NCBI GenBank assembly: GCA_963778165.1
Contig: CAVZTE010000007.1
Coordinates: forward strand, 62,001 to 126,000
Direction of reading: 5' to 3'
Length of the DNA: 64,000 nucleotides
Source of the DNA: Bog-756 sp963778165
Lineage (GTDB): Bacteria; Actinomycetota; Acidimicrobiia; Acidimicrobiales; RAAP-2
Positions 26,752 to 35,346 of the stretch are shown here, piece by piece. Below the pieces are notes generated by a model. It saw only the letters and a program-made list of their open reading frames with translations, made no database searches and was not told the DNA's origin. Made by a program: the position numbers and the translations under genes. The first letter of the stretch is position 1; each line of letters begins with the position of its first letter.

Positions 26752-28302
26752 ATGGCCAACACCACGACCAGCGGGAGCGGGCCGAAGAATCTCGTCCTGG
26801 CGGCGATGATCTTCGCCGTCTCGATGACCTTCATCGATCAGACCATCGTCTCCATCGCCGTACCCGAGATCCAGAAGAACCTCCACCTGACCAGTACCGG
26901 GGTCCAGTGGGCGGTCAACGCCTACCTGTTGTCGCTGGCCGCTCTGTTCGCCTTCGGGGGCCGGCTGGCCGACACCGTGGGCCACCGCAAGATGGTGGTG
27001 CTCGGAGTGATCATCTTCGCCGGCGCTTCGACCATGTGCGGCCTCACCCCCACCGGAAGCATCGCCGAGGCCTGGATCGTCACCTTCCGGGTGGTGCAGG
27101 GGGCCGGCGGGGCCATCATGTTCCCGGCGGCGCTGGCCATCGTGGTGCAGACCTTCGACCTGCACGAACGGGGCAAGGCCCTGGCTGCCTTCTTCGGGAT
27201 CGCCGGCGGCCTGACCGCGGTCGGCCCCATCCTCGGCGGGTATCTGACCCAGTGGACGTGGCGGGCCATCTTCTGGGTCAACATCCCGGTGGCCGTCATC
27301 GCCCTCATCCTCATCGCCGCCTCCAAGCCCCAGACCAGCTTCAAGCCGGCCCGGATGGACTACCGGGGCCTGGTGCTGATCGCCTTCGGTGTGGGCCTCA
27401 GCGTCTTCGGGTTCCAGCAGTCCACCATCTGGGGGTGGTCCAATCCGGCTATCGGACTGAGCATCGCCGTGGGCCTGGTCCTCCTGGTGACCTTCTACTT
27501 CGTCGAGCTGGGGACCCCGTCGCCGCTGATGCAGGTGCGCATCTTCAACATCCGGCCCTTCTTCGTCGAGAACCTGGTCCTGTGGTTCTCCATGCTGGCC
27601 TTCATCCCGGTGTTCTTCTTCGCCAGCGAGTACGCCCAGATCTCCCTGGGCAAGTCGGCCTCCGAGGCCGGCCTGTTCCTGTTGTACTTCTTCATCGGCT
27701 TCGTCATCGCCGCCCAGATCGGTGGGCGGATGCTGGACCGGGGCGGCGCCAAGCGGCCGGTGGTGCTGGGCTGCGTGCTGTCGGCGGTGGGCTTCGCCCT
27801 GTGGGCCGGCAAGGTCACCGAGCTCAGCTTCAACAAGCAGCAGTGGTACATCGTCCTGGCCGGCTTCGGCATGGGGATGATGCTCGGGCCGGCCAGCACC
27901 GACGCCGTCAACCGGGCCTCCCGGCTCTCCTACGGCGAGGCCACCGGCATCACCCAGACCGTCCGCAACTACGCGGCCAGCCTGGGCCTGGCCATCTTGG
28001 GCACGGTGCTGGTGTCGCAGATGCGCTCGCACCTGACCACCTCGCTCATCTCCCAGGGCCTTCCCCCCGCCAAGGCCGCCAGGGAGGCGTCGACCATCGC
28101 CCAGTTCCAGGGCGGGAGCGGCAGTGTCCAGTCCATTCCCCACTTCGTGCGGCTGGACTTCGCCTACGCCACCCGCACCGTGCTCATCGGCATGGCCATC
28201 GCCATGGCCGCGGCCGCGGTGACGGGACTCTTCGGGCTACAGCGTGGGGTGCAGCAGGAGACGGTCGAGCCCTCGGTCGAGCCCGAGCCCGCCGGGGCCT
28301 GA
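26752..28302 (+). CDS. DHA2-family MFS efflux transporter
   Basis: A roughly 516-residue integral membrane protein of the 14-helix DHA2 (EmrB/QacA) class: FIDQTIVSIAVPEIQKNL in helix 1, WAVNAYLLSLAALFAFGGRL (motif A follows), VQGAGGAIMFPAALAIV and FGIAGGLTAVGPILGG (antiporter motif C). The second half is equally hydrophobic. The C-terminus is a short acidic tail (VEPSVEPEPAGA). ATG 26752 is chosen because GGGGAGG ends six bases upstream; ATG 26746 is too close to it. It may export a product or substrate of the adjoining oxidoreductases. Confidence 0.92.
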   Translation: MANTTTSGSGPKNLVLAAMIFAVSMTFIDQTIVSIAVPEIQKNLHLTSTGVQWAVNAYLLSLAALFAFGGRLADTVGHRKMVVLGVIIFAGASTMCGLTPTGSIAEAWIVTFRVVQGAGGAIMFPAALAIVVQTFDLHERGKALAAFFGIAGGLTAVGPILGGYLTQWTWRAIFWVNIPVAVIALILIAASKPQTSFKPARMDYRGLVLIAFGVGLSVFGFQQSTIWGWSNPAIGLSIAVGLVLLVTFYFVELGTPSPLMQVRIFNIRPFFVENLVLWFSMLAFIPVFFFASEYAQISLGKSASEAGLFLLYFFIGFVIAAQIGGRMLDRGGAKRPVVLGCVLSAVGFALWAGKVTELSFNKQQWYIVLAGFGMGMMLGPASTDAVNRASRLSYGEATGITQTVRNYAASLGLAILGTVLVSQMRSHLTTSLISQGLPPAKAAREASTIAQFQGGSGSVQSIPHFVRLDFAYATRTVLIGMAIAMAAAAVTGLFGLQRGVQQETVEPSVEPEPAGA

Positions 28303-28525
28303 GGTCCCGCCCGGGGCCGGCTTCCAGCCCCCCGGCCCGGGCCCCCGATCCGGTGGGCCGATCCACGGGTCCGCTATTTCCCGATCGTCCCTGGCCCGCT
28401 ACCCTTGGGGGTGCAGTACGGAGTGCTCCGTGATGACTTGGCGGACCGGCCCACGGCCGGGCCGCCTGTCACCGCCCATGCCGCCGGCAGCCTTCGGGCG
28501 CTGGACGGCCGATAGGAGGATGACC

Positions 28526-29341
28526 ATGCCCGACCCGCGACCGAAGCCGGTCACCGTGCCCTCAGTGCGCGCCCACAAACGCCGCGACGGCCACCCGCCC
28601 CTGGTGATGGTGACCGCCTACGACGCCCCCGGGGCCCGCATCGCCGACGCCGCCGGCGTGGACATCGTCCTGGTGGGGGACTCGGTGGGCAACAACGTGC
28701 TGGGTTACGAGGACTCCCTCCAGGTCACCATGGAGGACATGGCCCATCACACCGCGGCGGTGGCCCGGGCCCGCCCGGCCCCGCTGATCGTGGCCGACCT
28801 GCCCTGGATGAGCTACCACCTCGATCCGGTGGAGACGGTCCGCAACGGCGCCGTCCTCATCCGGGCCGGCGCCCAGGCGGTCAAGCTGGAGGGGGGCACC
28901 AATCGGGTTCCGATGATCGAGGCCCTGGTGGCGGCCGAGATCCCGGTCATGGGCCACCTCGGGCTGACCCCCCAGTCGGTCAACACCATGGGCGGCTACC
29001 GGGTCCAGGGCCGGGACGACGCCGGGGCCCACGCCCTGATGCTCGGGGCCAAGGCCATCGCCGCGGCCGGCTGCTTCGCCATCGTCCTCGAAGGGGTCCC
29101 CGAACGGGTGGGCTCGGCCATCACCGAGTCCTTGGACGTGCCGACCATCGGCATCGGGGCCGGCCCCACCTGCGACGGCCAGGTGCTGGTCGTCCACGAC
29201 CTGCTGGGGCTCAACGCCTCGGTGCCCAAGTTCGTCCGCCGCTACGCCGAGCTGGCCGACGATGCCACCGCGGCCGTGGCGGCCTACGCCGCTGACGTCC
29301 GCTCCGGTGCCTTTCCCGCCGACAACGAGGTGTACCACTGA
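28526..29341 (+). CDS. panB: 3-methyl-2-oxobutanoate hydroxymethyltransferase
   Basis: PanB makes ketopantoate from ketoisovalerate and methylenetetrahydrofolate, the first step of pantothenate synthesis. The 271-residue protein shows VMVTAYDAPGARIADAAG, the metal-binding ILVGDSVG-type segment (VLVGDSVGNNVLGYE), VKLEGG, GHLGLTPQS and GIGAGPTCDGQVLV. ATG 28526 is six bases after AGGAGG; ATG 28520 is too close. It precedes the rpsF operon. Confidence 0.96.
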   Translation: MPDPRPKPVTVPSVRAHKRRDGHPPLVMVTAYDAPGARIADAAGVDIVLVGDSVGNNVLGYEDSLQVTMEDMAHHTAAVARARPAPLIVADLPWMSYHLDPVETVRNGAVLIRAGAQAVKLEGGTNRVPMIEALVAAEIPVMGHLGLTPQSVNTMGGYRVQGRDDAGAHALMLGAKAIAAAGCFAIVLEGVPERVGSAITESLDVPTIGIGAGPTCDGQVLVVHDLLGLNASVPKFVRRYAELADDATAAVAAYAADVRSGAFPADNEVYH

Positions 29342-29498
29342 GCCTCGGCCCCGCCCGGTCGGGGACCCGGGGCGATTGCCGGTAAGGTAGAACGTCTGTC
29401 AGATCGGGTCACGGCTTGTGGCCCTTCATTTCCGACCTGCCCCACGCCGTGGGGCTCGGGTGCCCGAGGTGCCCGATCCAGAGGGAGGTGAGCCGCTC

Positions 29499-29837
29499 GT
29501 GCGGCCATACGAAGCAATGGTTATTTTCGATACCGGTGCCGATGAGGCGGCGGTCAACGGGGTCCTCGACCGGGGCCTCGACGCCCTCAGGGCCAAGGGC
29601 GGAAACCCGGGCCGGGTGGAGCGCTGGGGCAGGCGGACCTTCGCCTACGAGCTCCAGCACAAGCGCGAGGGCTACTACGTGGTCATCGAGCTCACCGCCG
29701 AGCCACCCGCGGTCGCCGACATGGAGCGGGTCTTCGTGCTGGCCGACGAGGTGCTCCGCCACAAGGTCATGAGGATTCCGGACAAGGTGGCCGGCCGACG
29801 GGCCGAAGCCGCCGCGGCAAGTACGAAGGAGGCCTGA
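29499..29837 (+). CDS. rpsF: 30S ribosomal protein S6
   Basis: A 112-residue S6 with RPYEAMVIFDTGADEAAV, WGRRTFAYELQHKREGYYVV and LRHKVMRIPDK, all canonical. GTG 29499 is chosen by homology, with GGAGG about 10 bases upstream. The frame is open further upstream but unconserved. It is the first gene of rpsF-ssb-rpsR-rplI. TAAGGT at about 29384 is a possible -10 element. S6 pairs with S18 on the 30S platform. Confidence 0.96.
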   Translation: MRPYEAMVIFDTGADEAAVNGVLDRGLDALRAKGGNPGRVERWGRRTFAYELQHKREGYYVVIELTAEPPAVADMERVFVLADEVLRHKVMRIPDKVAGRRAEAAAASTKEA

Positions 29838-29839
29838 CC

Positions 29840-30304
29840 ATGGCCAACGGCAACGTGGTGACCCTGGTGGGCAACATCACCCGCGATCCCGAGCTGCGCT
29901 TCACCAACACCGGCCAGGCCACGTCGAGCTTCGGCTTGGCCGTCAACCGCCGGTGGCAGAACCGTCAGACCCAGGAGTGGGAGGAGGCCACCTCGTTCTT
30001 CGACGTGGTGTGCTGGCGGGAGATGGCCGAGAACGCCGCCGAGAGCCTGACCAAGGGCTCGCGGGTGATCGTGACCGGTCGACTCGACCAACGGAGTTGG
30101 GAGACTCCCGAAGGCGACAAGCGATCGAAAGTCGAAGTGGTGGCCGACGAGATCGGCCCGAGCATCCGGTGGGCCACGGCCCAGGTCACCAAGAACGAAC
30201 GCCGTGGACCCGGCGAAGGTGGCCCGACCGGCAGCGGTTCGAGCGGGGGGCCCGGACCGTCCGCGGAACCCCAGGGGTATGGACACAGTGAGGAGCCCTT
30301 CTAG
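29840..30304 (+). CDS. ssb: Single-stranded DNA-binding protein
   Basis: A 154-residue SSB protects ssDNA and recruits partners. The OB fold spans about 1-107 (NVVTLVGNITRDPELRFT, FFDVVCWREMAENAAESL, VIVTGRLDQRSWE). It is followed by a Gly/Pro/Ser linker and the partner-binding tip SEEPF at the C-terminus. ATG 29840 lies 2 nt after rpsF and the stop is 2 nt before rpsR, so the operon is very compact. Confidence 0.97.
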   Translation: MANGNVVTLVGNITRDPELRFTNTGQATSSFGLAVNRRWQNRQTQEWEEATSFFDVVCWREMAENAAESLTKGSRVIVTGRLDQRSWETPEGDKRSKVEVVADEIGPSIRWATAQVTKNERRGPGEGGPTGSGSSGGPGPSAEPQGYGHSEEPF

Positions 30305-30306
30305 TC

Positions 30307-30846
30307 ATGGCGCGCAATAACGATCGTGGAGGAACCACCCGCCGGTCCCCCAAGGACACCGGACGGCGGATCAAGAAGAAGCCCTGCGCCCTGTGCAAGG
30401 ACCGGGTGGAGTGGGTCGACTACAAGGACGTGGGCATGCTCCGCAAGTACATGAGCGACCGGGGCAAGATCCGGGCCCGTCGGGTTTCGGGCAACTGCAC
30501 CCAGCACCAGCGGGACGTGGCCATCGCCATCAAGACCGCCCGTGAGCTGGTGCTGCTCCCCTACACCCAGCGCACCACCACCGAGCGGCCCGGAGGCCGG
30601 GGCGGCGGTCGCGGGGGCCGGGACGGCGGCGGTTACTCCGGCCAGGGCTCGGGTGGCCGTGGGCGGCGGGACGAGGAGCGCTCGCTGTCGGCTGACGCCA
30701 CCTCCACCGCAGTCCCTGACGGCACACCGCCGGCCGAGGTTGCCGTGGAGGTCATCGAAGAGGTCCTCGACGTCACGGGCCACGGTGACGGCACGGTGAC
30801 CGAGACCGTGGCGGGCGAGATCATCGTCGAGAGCGACGAGGGTTGA
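30307..30846 (+). CDS. rpsR: 30S ribosomal protein S18 with long C-terminal extension
   Basis: The first ~85 residues are S18: KKKPCALCKDRVEWVDYKD, MLRKYMSDRGKIRARRVSG and a final ARELVLLPYT. CALC with a later cysteine (SGNCTQH) fits the zinc-type (C+) form. The protein continues for about 95 more residues: a Gly/Arg-rich stretch, then an acidic one (VAVEVIEEVLDV...ESDEG). S18 is normally 70-90 residues, so this 179-residue version is anomalous. The frame is intact and the downstream rplI start is 2 bp away, arguing that the extension is translated. Confidence 0.94.
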   Translation: MARNNDRGGTTRRSPKDTGRRIKKKPCALCKDRVEWVDYKDVGMLRKYMSDRGKIRARRVSGNCTQHQRDVAIAIKTARELVLLPYTQRTTTERPGGRGGGRGGRDGGGYSGQGSGGRGRRDEERSLSADATSTAVPDGTPPAEVAVEVIEEVLDVTGHGDGTVTETVAGEIIVESDEG

Positions 30847-30847
30847 G

Positions 30848-31294
30848 ATGAAGGTTCTGCTGCGAAGCGATATCGACGGGGTGGGCAAGCGCGGCGACAT
30901 CATCGATGTCTCCGGCGGCTTCGCCCGCAACCACCTGTTGCCGGCCGGGAAGGCCATCGTGGCCTCCCCCGGGCTGGAGGGACAGGCCGCGGCCATGCGC
31001 CGGTCGAGGGACCTGCGTGACGCCCGCGATCACGAGTCGTCCGAGACCGTGGCCCGCACGCTGGTGGGCAACGTCATCCACATCACGGCCCGGGCCACCG
31101 GCGACCGACTGTTCGGCTCGGTCTCTGCGGCCGACGTCGTGCGCCACGTCGAGGAGCAGACCGGAGCGGTGATCGACCGCAAGGACCTCATCCTCGAGGA
31201 GCCCATCAAGACCGTGGGCGAGCACAACATCCGGGTCGAGTTGATCGGCGGCGTGGTGTTCGAGCTGACCGTGGACGTGGCCGCCGAAGCCTGA
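30848..31294 (+). CDS. rplI: 50S ribosomal protein L9
   Basis: A 148-residue L9 with the standard two-domain layout: KVLLRSDIDGVGKRGDIIDV, GFARNHLLPAGKAI, a long connecting helix and the C-terminal domain RLFGSVSAADVVRHVEEQTG, VDRKDL-like IDRKDLIL and IKTVGEHNIRVEL. ATG 30848 follows rpsR by 1 nt. It is the last gene of the ribosomal/SSB operon. Confidence 0.97.
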   Translation: MKVLLRSDIDGVGKRGDIIDVSGGFARNHLLPAGKAIVASPGLEGQAAAMRRSRDLRDARDHESSETVARTLVGNVIHITARATGDRLFGSVSAADVVRHVEEQTGAVIDRKDLILEEPIKTVGEHNIRVELIGGVVFELTVDVAAEA

Positions 31295-31330
31295 CGTCCT
31301 GAGCCCGGTTGCCGGGCTGCCGGGCGCGTT

Positions 31331-31367
31331 GACCTCGGCGGCCGCATTCTTCAGGTCGGCCGAGGTC
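31331..31367. terminator. Candidate hairpin after rplI
   Basis: A 9-bp perfect inverted repeat, GACCTCGGC (31331-31339) and GCCGAGGTC (31359-31367), lies 37 bp after the rplI stop with a 19-nt loop. It could mark the end of the ribosomal operon, but there is no T tract and the loop is large. A smaller GCCCGG/CCGGGC stem just before it is another candidate. Confidence 0.35.
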
Positions 31368-31488
31368 GGCTGAGGATCTCTCAATTTCGAAGCTGCGGTG
31401 CCGGGCATCCCCCTGCGCTGTTACACCCCCCTGAGATGATGGCCGCCATGGTGCGACGCGTCCGCAGGGTCATCCCTCTTCTCCACGG

Positions 31489-31498
31489 TTCATCCACA
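31489..31498. promoter_or_regulatory. DnaA-box-like site upstream of dnaB
   Basis: TTCATCCACA contains TCATCCACA, one mismatch from the DnaA box TTATCCACA. It lies 73 bp before the dnaB start. The same TTCATCCA word occurs twice in the dnaN-dnaA gap (1336, 1400). DnaA control of dnaB is only a suggestion. Confidence 0.3.
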
Positions 31499-31570
31499 CC
31501 CCTGAGCCGGTATTTCCCCAGGAAGAGGCTCTACCGCTCCACAGGCATACTCAGCGAGGGTTAAGGGATC

Positions 31571-32959
31571 ATGGTTCAGGCATTAGACGACACGCGTCCC
31601 CGGCACCTCATGTCTCCCATGGGCGGTGGCGGAGCCTCGGCGGGACGGATCCCGCCCCACAACATCGAGGCCGAGGAGTCGCTGCTCGGAGCCATGCTGC
31701 TCTCACGCGATGCCATCGCCAGCGCCATGGAGATCTGCAAGCCCGAGGACTTCTACAAGTCGTCGCACGGGCACATCTTCTCGGCGATCACCTCACTGTT
31801 CAGCCAGGGTGAGCCGGCTGACTGGGTCACCGTCACCGACGAGCTACGGCGACGCGGTCTGCTGGAGTCCATCGGCGACCCGTCGGTGTTCGTCTCCCTC
31901 CAGGCCAACACGCCGTCCATCGGCAACGCCGAGTACTACGCCAAGATCATCGAGGAGCTGGCCCTGTTGCGGAGGCTGGTCTCGGTAGCAGGTGAGATCA
32001 CCGAACTGGGCTACAGCCTTCCCGACGATGTCTCCGACGTGCTGGACCGGGCCGAGAGCCTGGTGTTCGAAGTCTCCCAGCGTCGGGTGGTCGACTCCAT
32101 GACCCCACTGCGCGACCTGCTCGGGCAGAGCCTCGATCATCTCGAGCAGCTCTTCACCAGGGGAGACTCGATCACCGGGCTGGCCACCGGCTACGCCGAC
32201 CTCGACGAGCAGCTGGCCGGGTTGCAACCCTCCAACCTGGTGGTGGTGGGAGCCCGACCGGCCATGGGCAAGACCAGCTTCGCCCTGGGGATGGTGGCCC
32301 ACGCCGGCATCAAGTTGAACAAGCCGGTTCTGTTGTTCTCGCTGGAGATGAGCCACCTGGAGCTGACCCAGCGGCTCCTGTGCTCGGAGGCCCGGGTCGA
32401 TGCCAACCGCATGCGCACCGGCAAGCTGCAAGATGGCGACTGGACGAAGATCGGCAACGCCATCAGTCGGATGAGCGAGGCCCCCATCTTCATCGACGAC
32501 AATCCGAACCTCACGGTCATGGACATCCGGGCCAGGGCCCGGCGCCTCAAGAGCCGCGAAGGGCTGGGCCTGGTGGTGGTCGACTACCTCCAGCTGATGA
32601 CCGGGCGACACGGCGCAGAGAACCGGCAGGTCGAGGTATCCGAGATCAGTCGCGGCCTCAAGATCCTGGCCCGCGAGCTCGAAGTCCCCGTGGTGGCGCT
32701 CTCCCAGCTGTCCCGTGGTCTGGAGATGCGCCAGGACAAGCGCCCGATGTTGGCCGACCTGAGGGAGTCGGGCTCCATCGAGCAGGACTCGGACGTGGTG
32801 CTGTTCATCTACCGGGACGAGATCTACAACCCCGAGTCGAGCGAGAGCGCGGGAACGGCGGAGATCATCGTGGCCAAGCACCGCAACGGTCCGACCGGGG
32901 TCACCAGGCTGGCCTTCATCGGCCACCACACCCGCTTCGACAACATGGCCCGGATGTAG
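31571..32959 (+). CDS. dnaB: Replicative DNA helicase DnaB
   Basis: This 462-residue protein is the replication-fork helicase. It has the N-terminal domain (PPHNIEAEESLLGAMLLSRD), a linker, and the RecA-like C-terminal domain with Walker A ARPAMGKTSFALG, Walker B GLVVVDYLQLM, and later motifs SQLSRGLEMRQDKRPMLADL and RESGSIEQDSDVV. No intein interrupts it. ATG 31571 is preceded by AAGGGATC. It follows rplI as in Mycobacterium. Confidence 0.97.
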   Translation: MVQALDDTRPRHLMSPMGGGGASAGRIPPHNIEAEESLLGAMLLSRDAIASAMEICKPEDFYKSSHGHIFSAITSLFSQGEPADWVTVTDELRRRGLLESIGDPSVFVSLQANTPSIGNAEYYAKIIEELALLRRLVSVAGEITELGYSLPDDVSDVLDRAESLVFEVSQRRVVDSMTPLRDLLGQSLDHLEQLFTRGDSITGLATGYADLDEQLAGLQPSNLVVVGARPAMGKTSFALGMVAHAGIKLNKPVLLFSLEMSHLELTQRLLCSEARVDANRMRTGKLQDGDWTKIGNAISRMSEAPIFIDDNPNLTVMDIRARARRLKSREGLGLVVVDYLQLMTGRHGAENRQVEVSEISRGLKILARELEVPVVALSQLSRGLEMRQDKRPMLADLRESGSIEQDSDVVLFIYRDEIYNPESSESAGTAEIIVAKHRNGPTGVTRLAFIGHHTRFDNMARM

Positions 32960-32993
32960 CCACCGACCACGCTGGTACCGCTGATCGGCGAGG

Positions 32994-33494
32994 ATGGACG
33001 GGTGGTCGAGTACGAGATCCCGCGGCATACCGGCATCGGCCGGTGCCCTCATCCGCCATGCCGACGGCCGGGTCCTCATCCTCAAGCCCACCTACAAGGC
33101 CGGGTGGACGGTCCCCGGTGGACAGGTCGAAGCCGACGGCGAGTCACCGTGGGACGGATGCCGACGCGAGGTCCTCGAGGAGACCGGGCTGGTGGTGACC
33201 TCGGGTCGGCTGGCCTGTGTGGACTTCCTCCGGCCGAGGAGCCGTCGACCCGGGGGGCTCCGGTTCCTGTTCGACTGTGGCTCGATCAGCGACCTGGCCT
33301 CGGACGCCATCGTGCTGCAGGTCGAAGAGATCAGCGAGTACCGCTGGGTCGGAGCCCACGAGGCGCCCGACCTGTTGAGCGGTCCGGTGGGGCGGCGGGT
33401 GGGCCAAGCGCTGGCCACCACCGGCACGGTGTACCTCGAGGAGGGCATGCCGGTGGCCGGTGTGACCGGTGGGGCGGATCCGGACGGAGGGTAG
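32994..33494 (+). CDS. NUDIX hydrolase, possibly with an N-terminal frameshift
   Basis: NUDIX enzymes cleave nucleoside-diphosphate-linked compounds. The Nudix box is visible as GGQVEADGESPW followed by REVLEETGLV, with one residue more than the textbook GX5E spacing. The region from SAGALIRHADGRVLILKPTYK onward is typical. The ATG 32994 frame has an odd N-terminus (WSSTRSRG). The overlapping frame from GTG 33002 reads VVEYEIPR and joins the Nudix frame if one base near 33021 is dropped, so the true start is probably 33002 with an extra base. It converges with the LysR gene. Confidence 0.8.
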   Translation: MDGWSSTRSRGIPASAGALIRHADGRVLILKPTYKAGWTVPGGQVEADGESPWDGCRREVLEETGLVVTSGRLACVDFLRPRSRRPGGLRFLFDCGSISDLASDAIVLQVEEISEYRWVGAHEAPDLLSGPVGRRVGQALATTGTVYLEEGMPVAGVTGGADPDGG

Positions 33495-33505
33495 CGGGGC
33501 GCCAG

Positions 33506-34398
33506 TCAGCCCTCTTCGGGTGGCGAGAGGCAGCCCGAGGAAGTCGTTGAGCGGCTCCCGTCCCAGATCGACGGCCCGGGTGCAGGCGAACCAGGGCTCA
33601 GCCGGTGCCACTCCGGCCACCGGGTGGAGCTCGACCACCGAGCCGCGAGCCAGCGCTTCGGCGCAGACGAAGTGCGGGAGCAGGCTGAACCCCAGTCCCT
33701 GGGCCACGCGAGGCCACCACTGCCCGCAGGTCGGGGGCCACCAGTCGCAGGTCGGCGGAGAACGACCGGCCGAGGGCGGAGAGCCAGAACCGGCGGGTCA
33801 GGGGCAGCTCGGCGCTGTAGGCCACCCACGGCCTGTCCACCAGCCACGAGCCCAGCGCGGTCAGTGACTCGAACTGGTCGCCCGGGGCCAGCGCCGGTGA
33901 GCCGACCAGCACGAACCGCCGGGTGCCGATGGGCGTGGAGGTCAGGGAGCGACGTCCCGGGGTGGTGCTGGTGACGGCGATGTCCAGCTCACCGTGCTCC
34001 AGCAGGTCGATGAGCTCGTCGTCCGGTCCGAAGCGGGCGGTCAGGGCCGGCGCGCCCGGCTCCATCCGGGGCACCACGGCGTAGGAGAAGAACTCCGCCG
34101 AGGAGCCGAACCGGAGGCTGGGGGCCGCGTCGGGAACCGACCCGCCGTCCAGCCCGACCAGCACCTGCTCCAGCCGGTCGAGGGACTCGGCCACCTGGGC
34201 GTGGAGCTCGCGGCCCCGACGGGTCGGGGTGACCCCCTGGGCCGTGCGGATGAACAGGGGAAGGCCGATGCTCCGTTCGAGGGCGGCCAGCTGCTGGCTG
34301 GCCGCGGGCTGCGACAGGCTCCGCTGGGAGGCCCCGCCACTCACCGACCCTGACCGGTAGATGGCCACGAAGGTGCGGAGCCATTCCGAGGCAGCCAT
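33506..34398 (-). CDS. LysR family transcriptional regulator (frameshifted C-terminus)
   Basis: The N-terminal half is a clear LysR winged helix-turn-helix (SEWLRTFVAIYRSGSVSGGA, SQPAASQQLAALERSIGLPL, GVTPTRRGREL) and the start of the effector domain. Near 33708-33715 the frame changes to VAQGLGFSLLPHFVCAEALA, which continues the substrate-binding fold. Removing one base joins them as ASVAQGLG. The second frame runs past 33506 over the antisense of the NUDIX gene, so the true stop is probably near 33506 (297 codons) with a further indel. It is divergent from the methyltransferase at 34471, its likely target. Confidence 0.83.
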
Positions 34399-34470
34399 TG
34401 GACCAGCTTATATGAGATGTTCGAAAGTATTGTTTGCCAATAGGTGGCGGCGGGCCTCATGCTGGGAGGC

Positions 34471-35289
34471 ATGACCGACGCGCCCTATACCCATGGCCAT
34501 CACGACAGCGTGCTGCGCTCCCATCGTTGGCGCACCGCCGGGAACTCGGCCGCCTACCTCCTCGACCACCTCCGCCCGGGCATGTCGCTGCTCGACGTGG
34601 GCTGCGGCCCGGGCACCATCACCGCCGACCTGGCCCGGTCGGTGGCCCCGGGCCCGGTGGTCGGGATGGACGCCGAGGCCAAGGTCATCGCCGAAGCCTC
34701 GGCCATAGCCGCCGCCGATGGGACAGCCGAGGCCGGGGCGGGGTCGTTGACCTTCGAGGTGGGCAATCTCTACGATCTCCGCTTCGACGACGGGACCTTC
34801 GACGTGGTCCACGCCCACCAGGTACTCCAGCACCTGGGAGACCCGGTGGCCGCTCTGATCGAGATGCGGAGGGTGTGCCGAAGCGGGGGGATCGTGGCGG
34901 CACGTGACGCCGACTACCCGGCCATGCGGTACTACCCCGACGATCCTGATCTCGACCGGGCCTTCGCGGCCTACGGGGCCCTGACCCGGGTCAACGGGGC
35001 CAACTGGGACCTGGGCCGAACGTTGCTGCACCTGGCCTTGGAGGTCGGGTTCACCTCGGTGCTCCCGTCGGCGTCGACGTGGTGCTTCGCCACCCCTCAG
35101 GACCGTTCGTGGTGGGGCGAACTGTGGGCCGACCGGTTCACCCTGTCGGCGGTGGCCGAGCAGCTCCTGGCCCATGGGCTGGCCACTCCCGAGGACCTGG
35201 AGTCGTTTGCCGCCGCTTATCGGCGATGGGCCGCGGCTCCCGACGGTTGGTTCGCCGTGCTCCACGGCGAGGTGGTCTGCACGGTCTGA
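34471..35289 (+). CDS. SAM-dependent class I methyltransferase
   Basis: The 272-residue protein has the UbiE/COQ5-like fold: motif I LLDVGCGPGTITADLA, an acidic residue in VVGMDAEAKVI, then FDVVHAHQVLQHLGDPVAAL and a GGIVAARDADY strand. ATG 34471 follows GGGAGGC and is preferred over upstream in-frame starts. The substrate is unknown; closest in pattern to actinobacterial small-molecule methyltransferases. It is divergent from the LysR regulator with a 72-bp gap. Confidence 0.9.
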   Translation: MTDAPYTHGHHDSVLRSHRWRTAGNSAAYLLDHLRPGMSLLDVGCGPGTITADLARSVAPGPVVGMDAEAKVIAEASAIAAADGTAEAGAGSLTFEVGNLYDLRFDDGTFDVVHAHQVLQHLGDPVAALIEMRRVCRSGGIVAARDADYPAMRYYPDDPDLDRAFAAYGALTRVNGANWDLGRTLLHLALEVGFTSVLPSASTWCFATPQDRSWWGELWADRFTLSAVAEQLLAHGLATPEDLESFAAAYRRWAAAPDGWFAVLHGEVVCTV

Positions 35290-35346
35290 CGGGTCCCGTC
35301 GGTCGCAGGAGCCGATGACCACGCAGCCCGCCGGGCCGATCCCCGC

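Noticed and set aside
26569..28143. Long minus-strand open frame continuing upstream of the SDR across the MFS gene
   Set aside because: It is antisense to an intact 14-helix transporter and shows only low-complexity Gly/His/Asp translation; the SDR starts at 26568.
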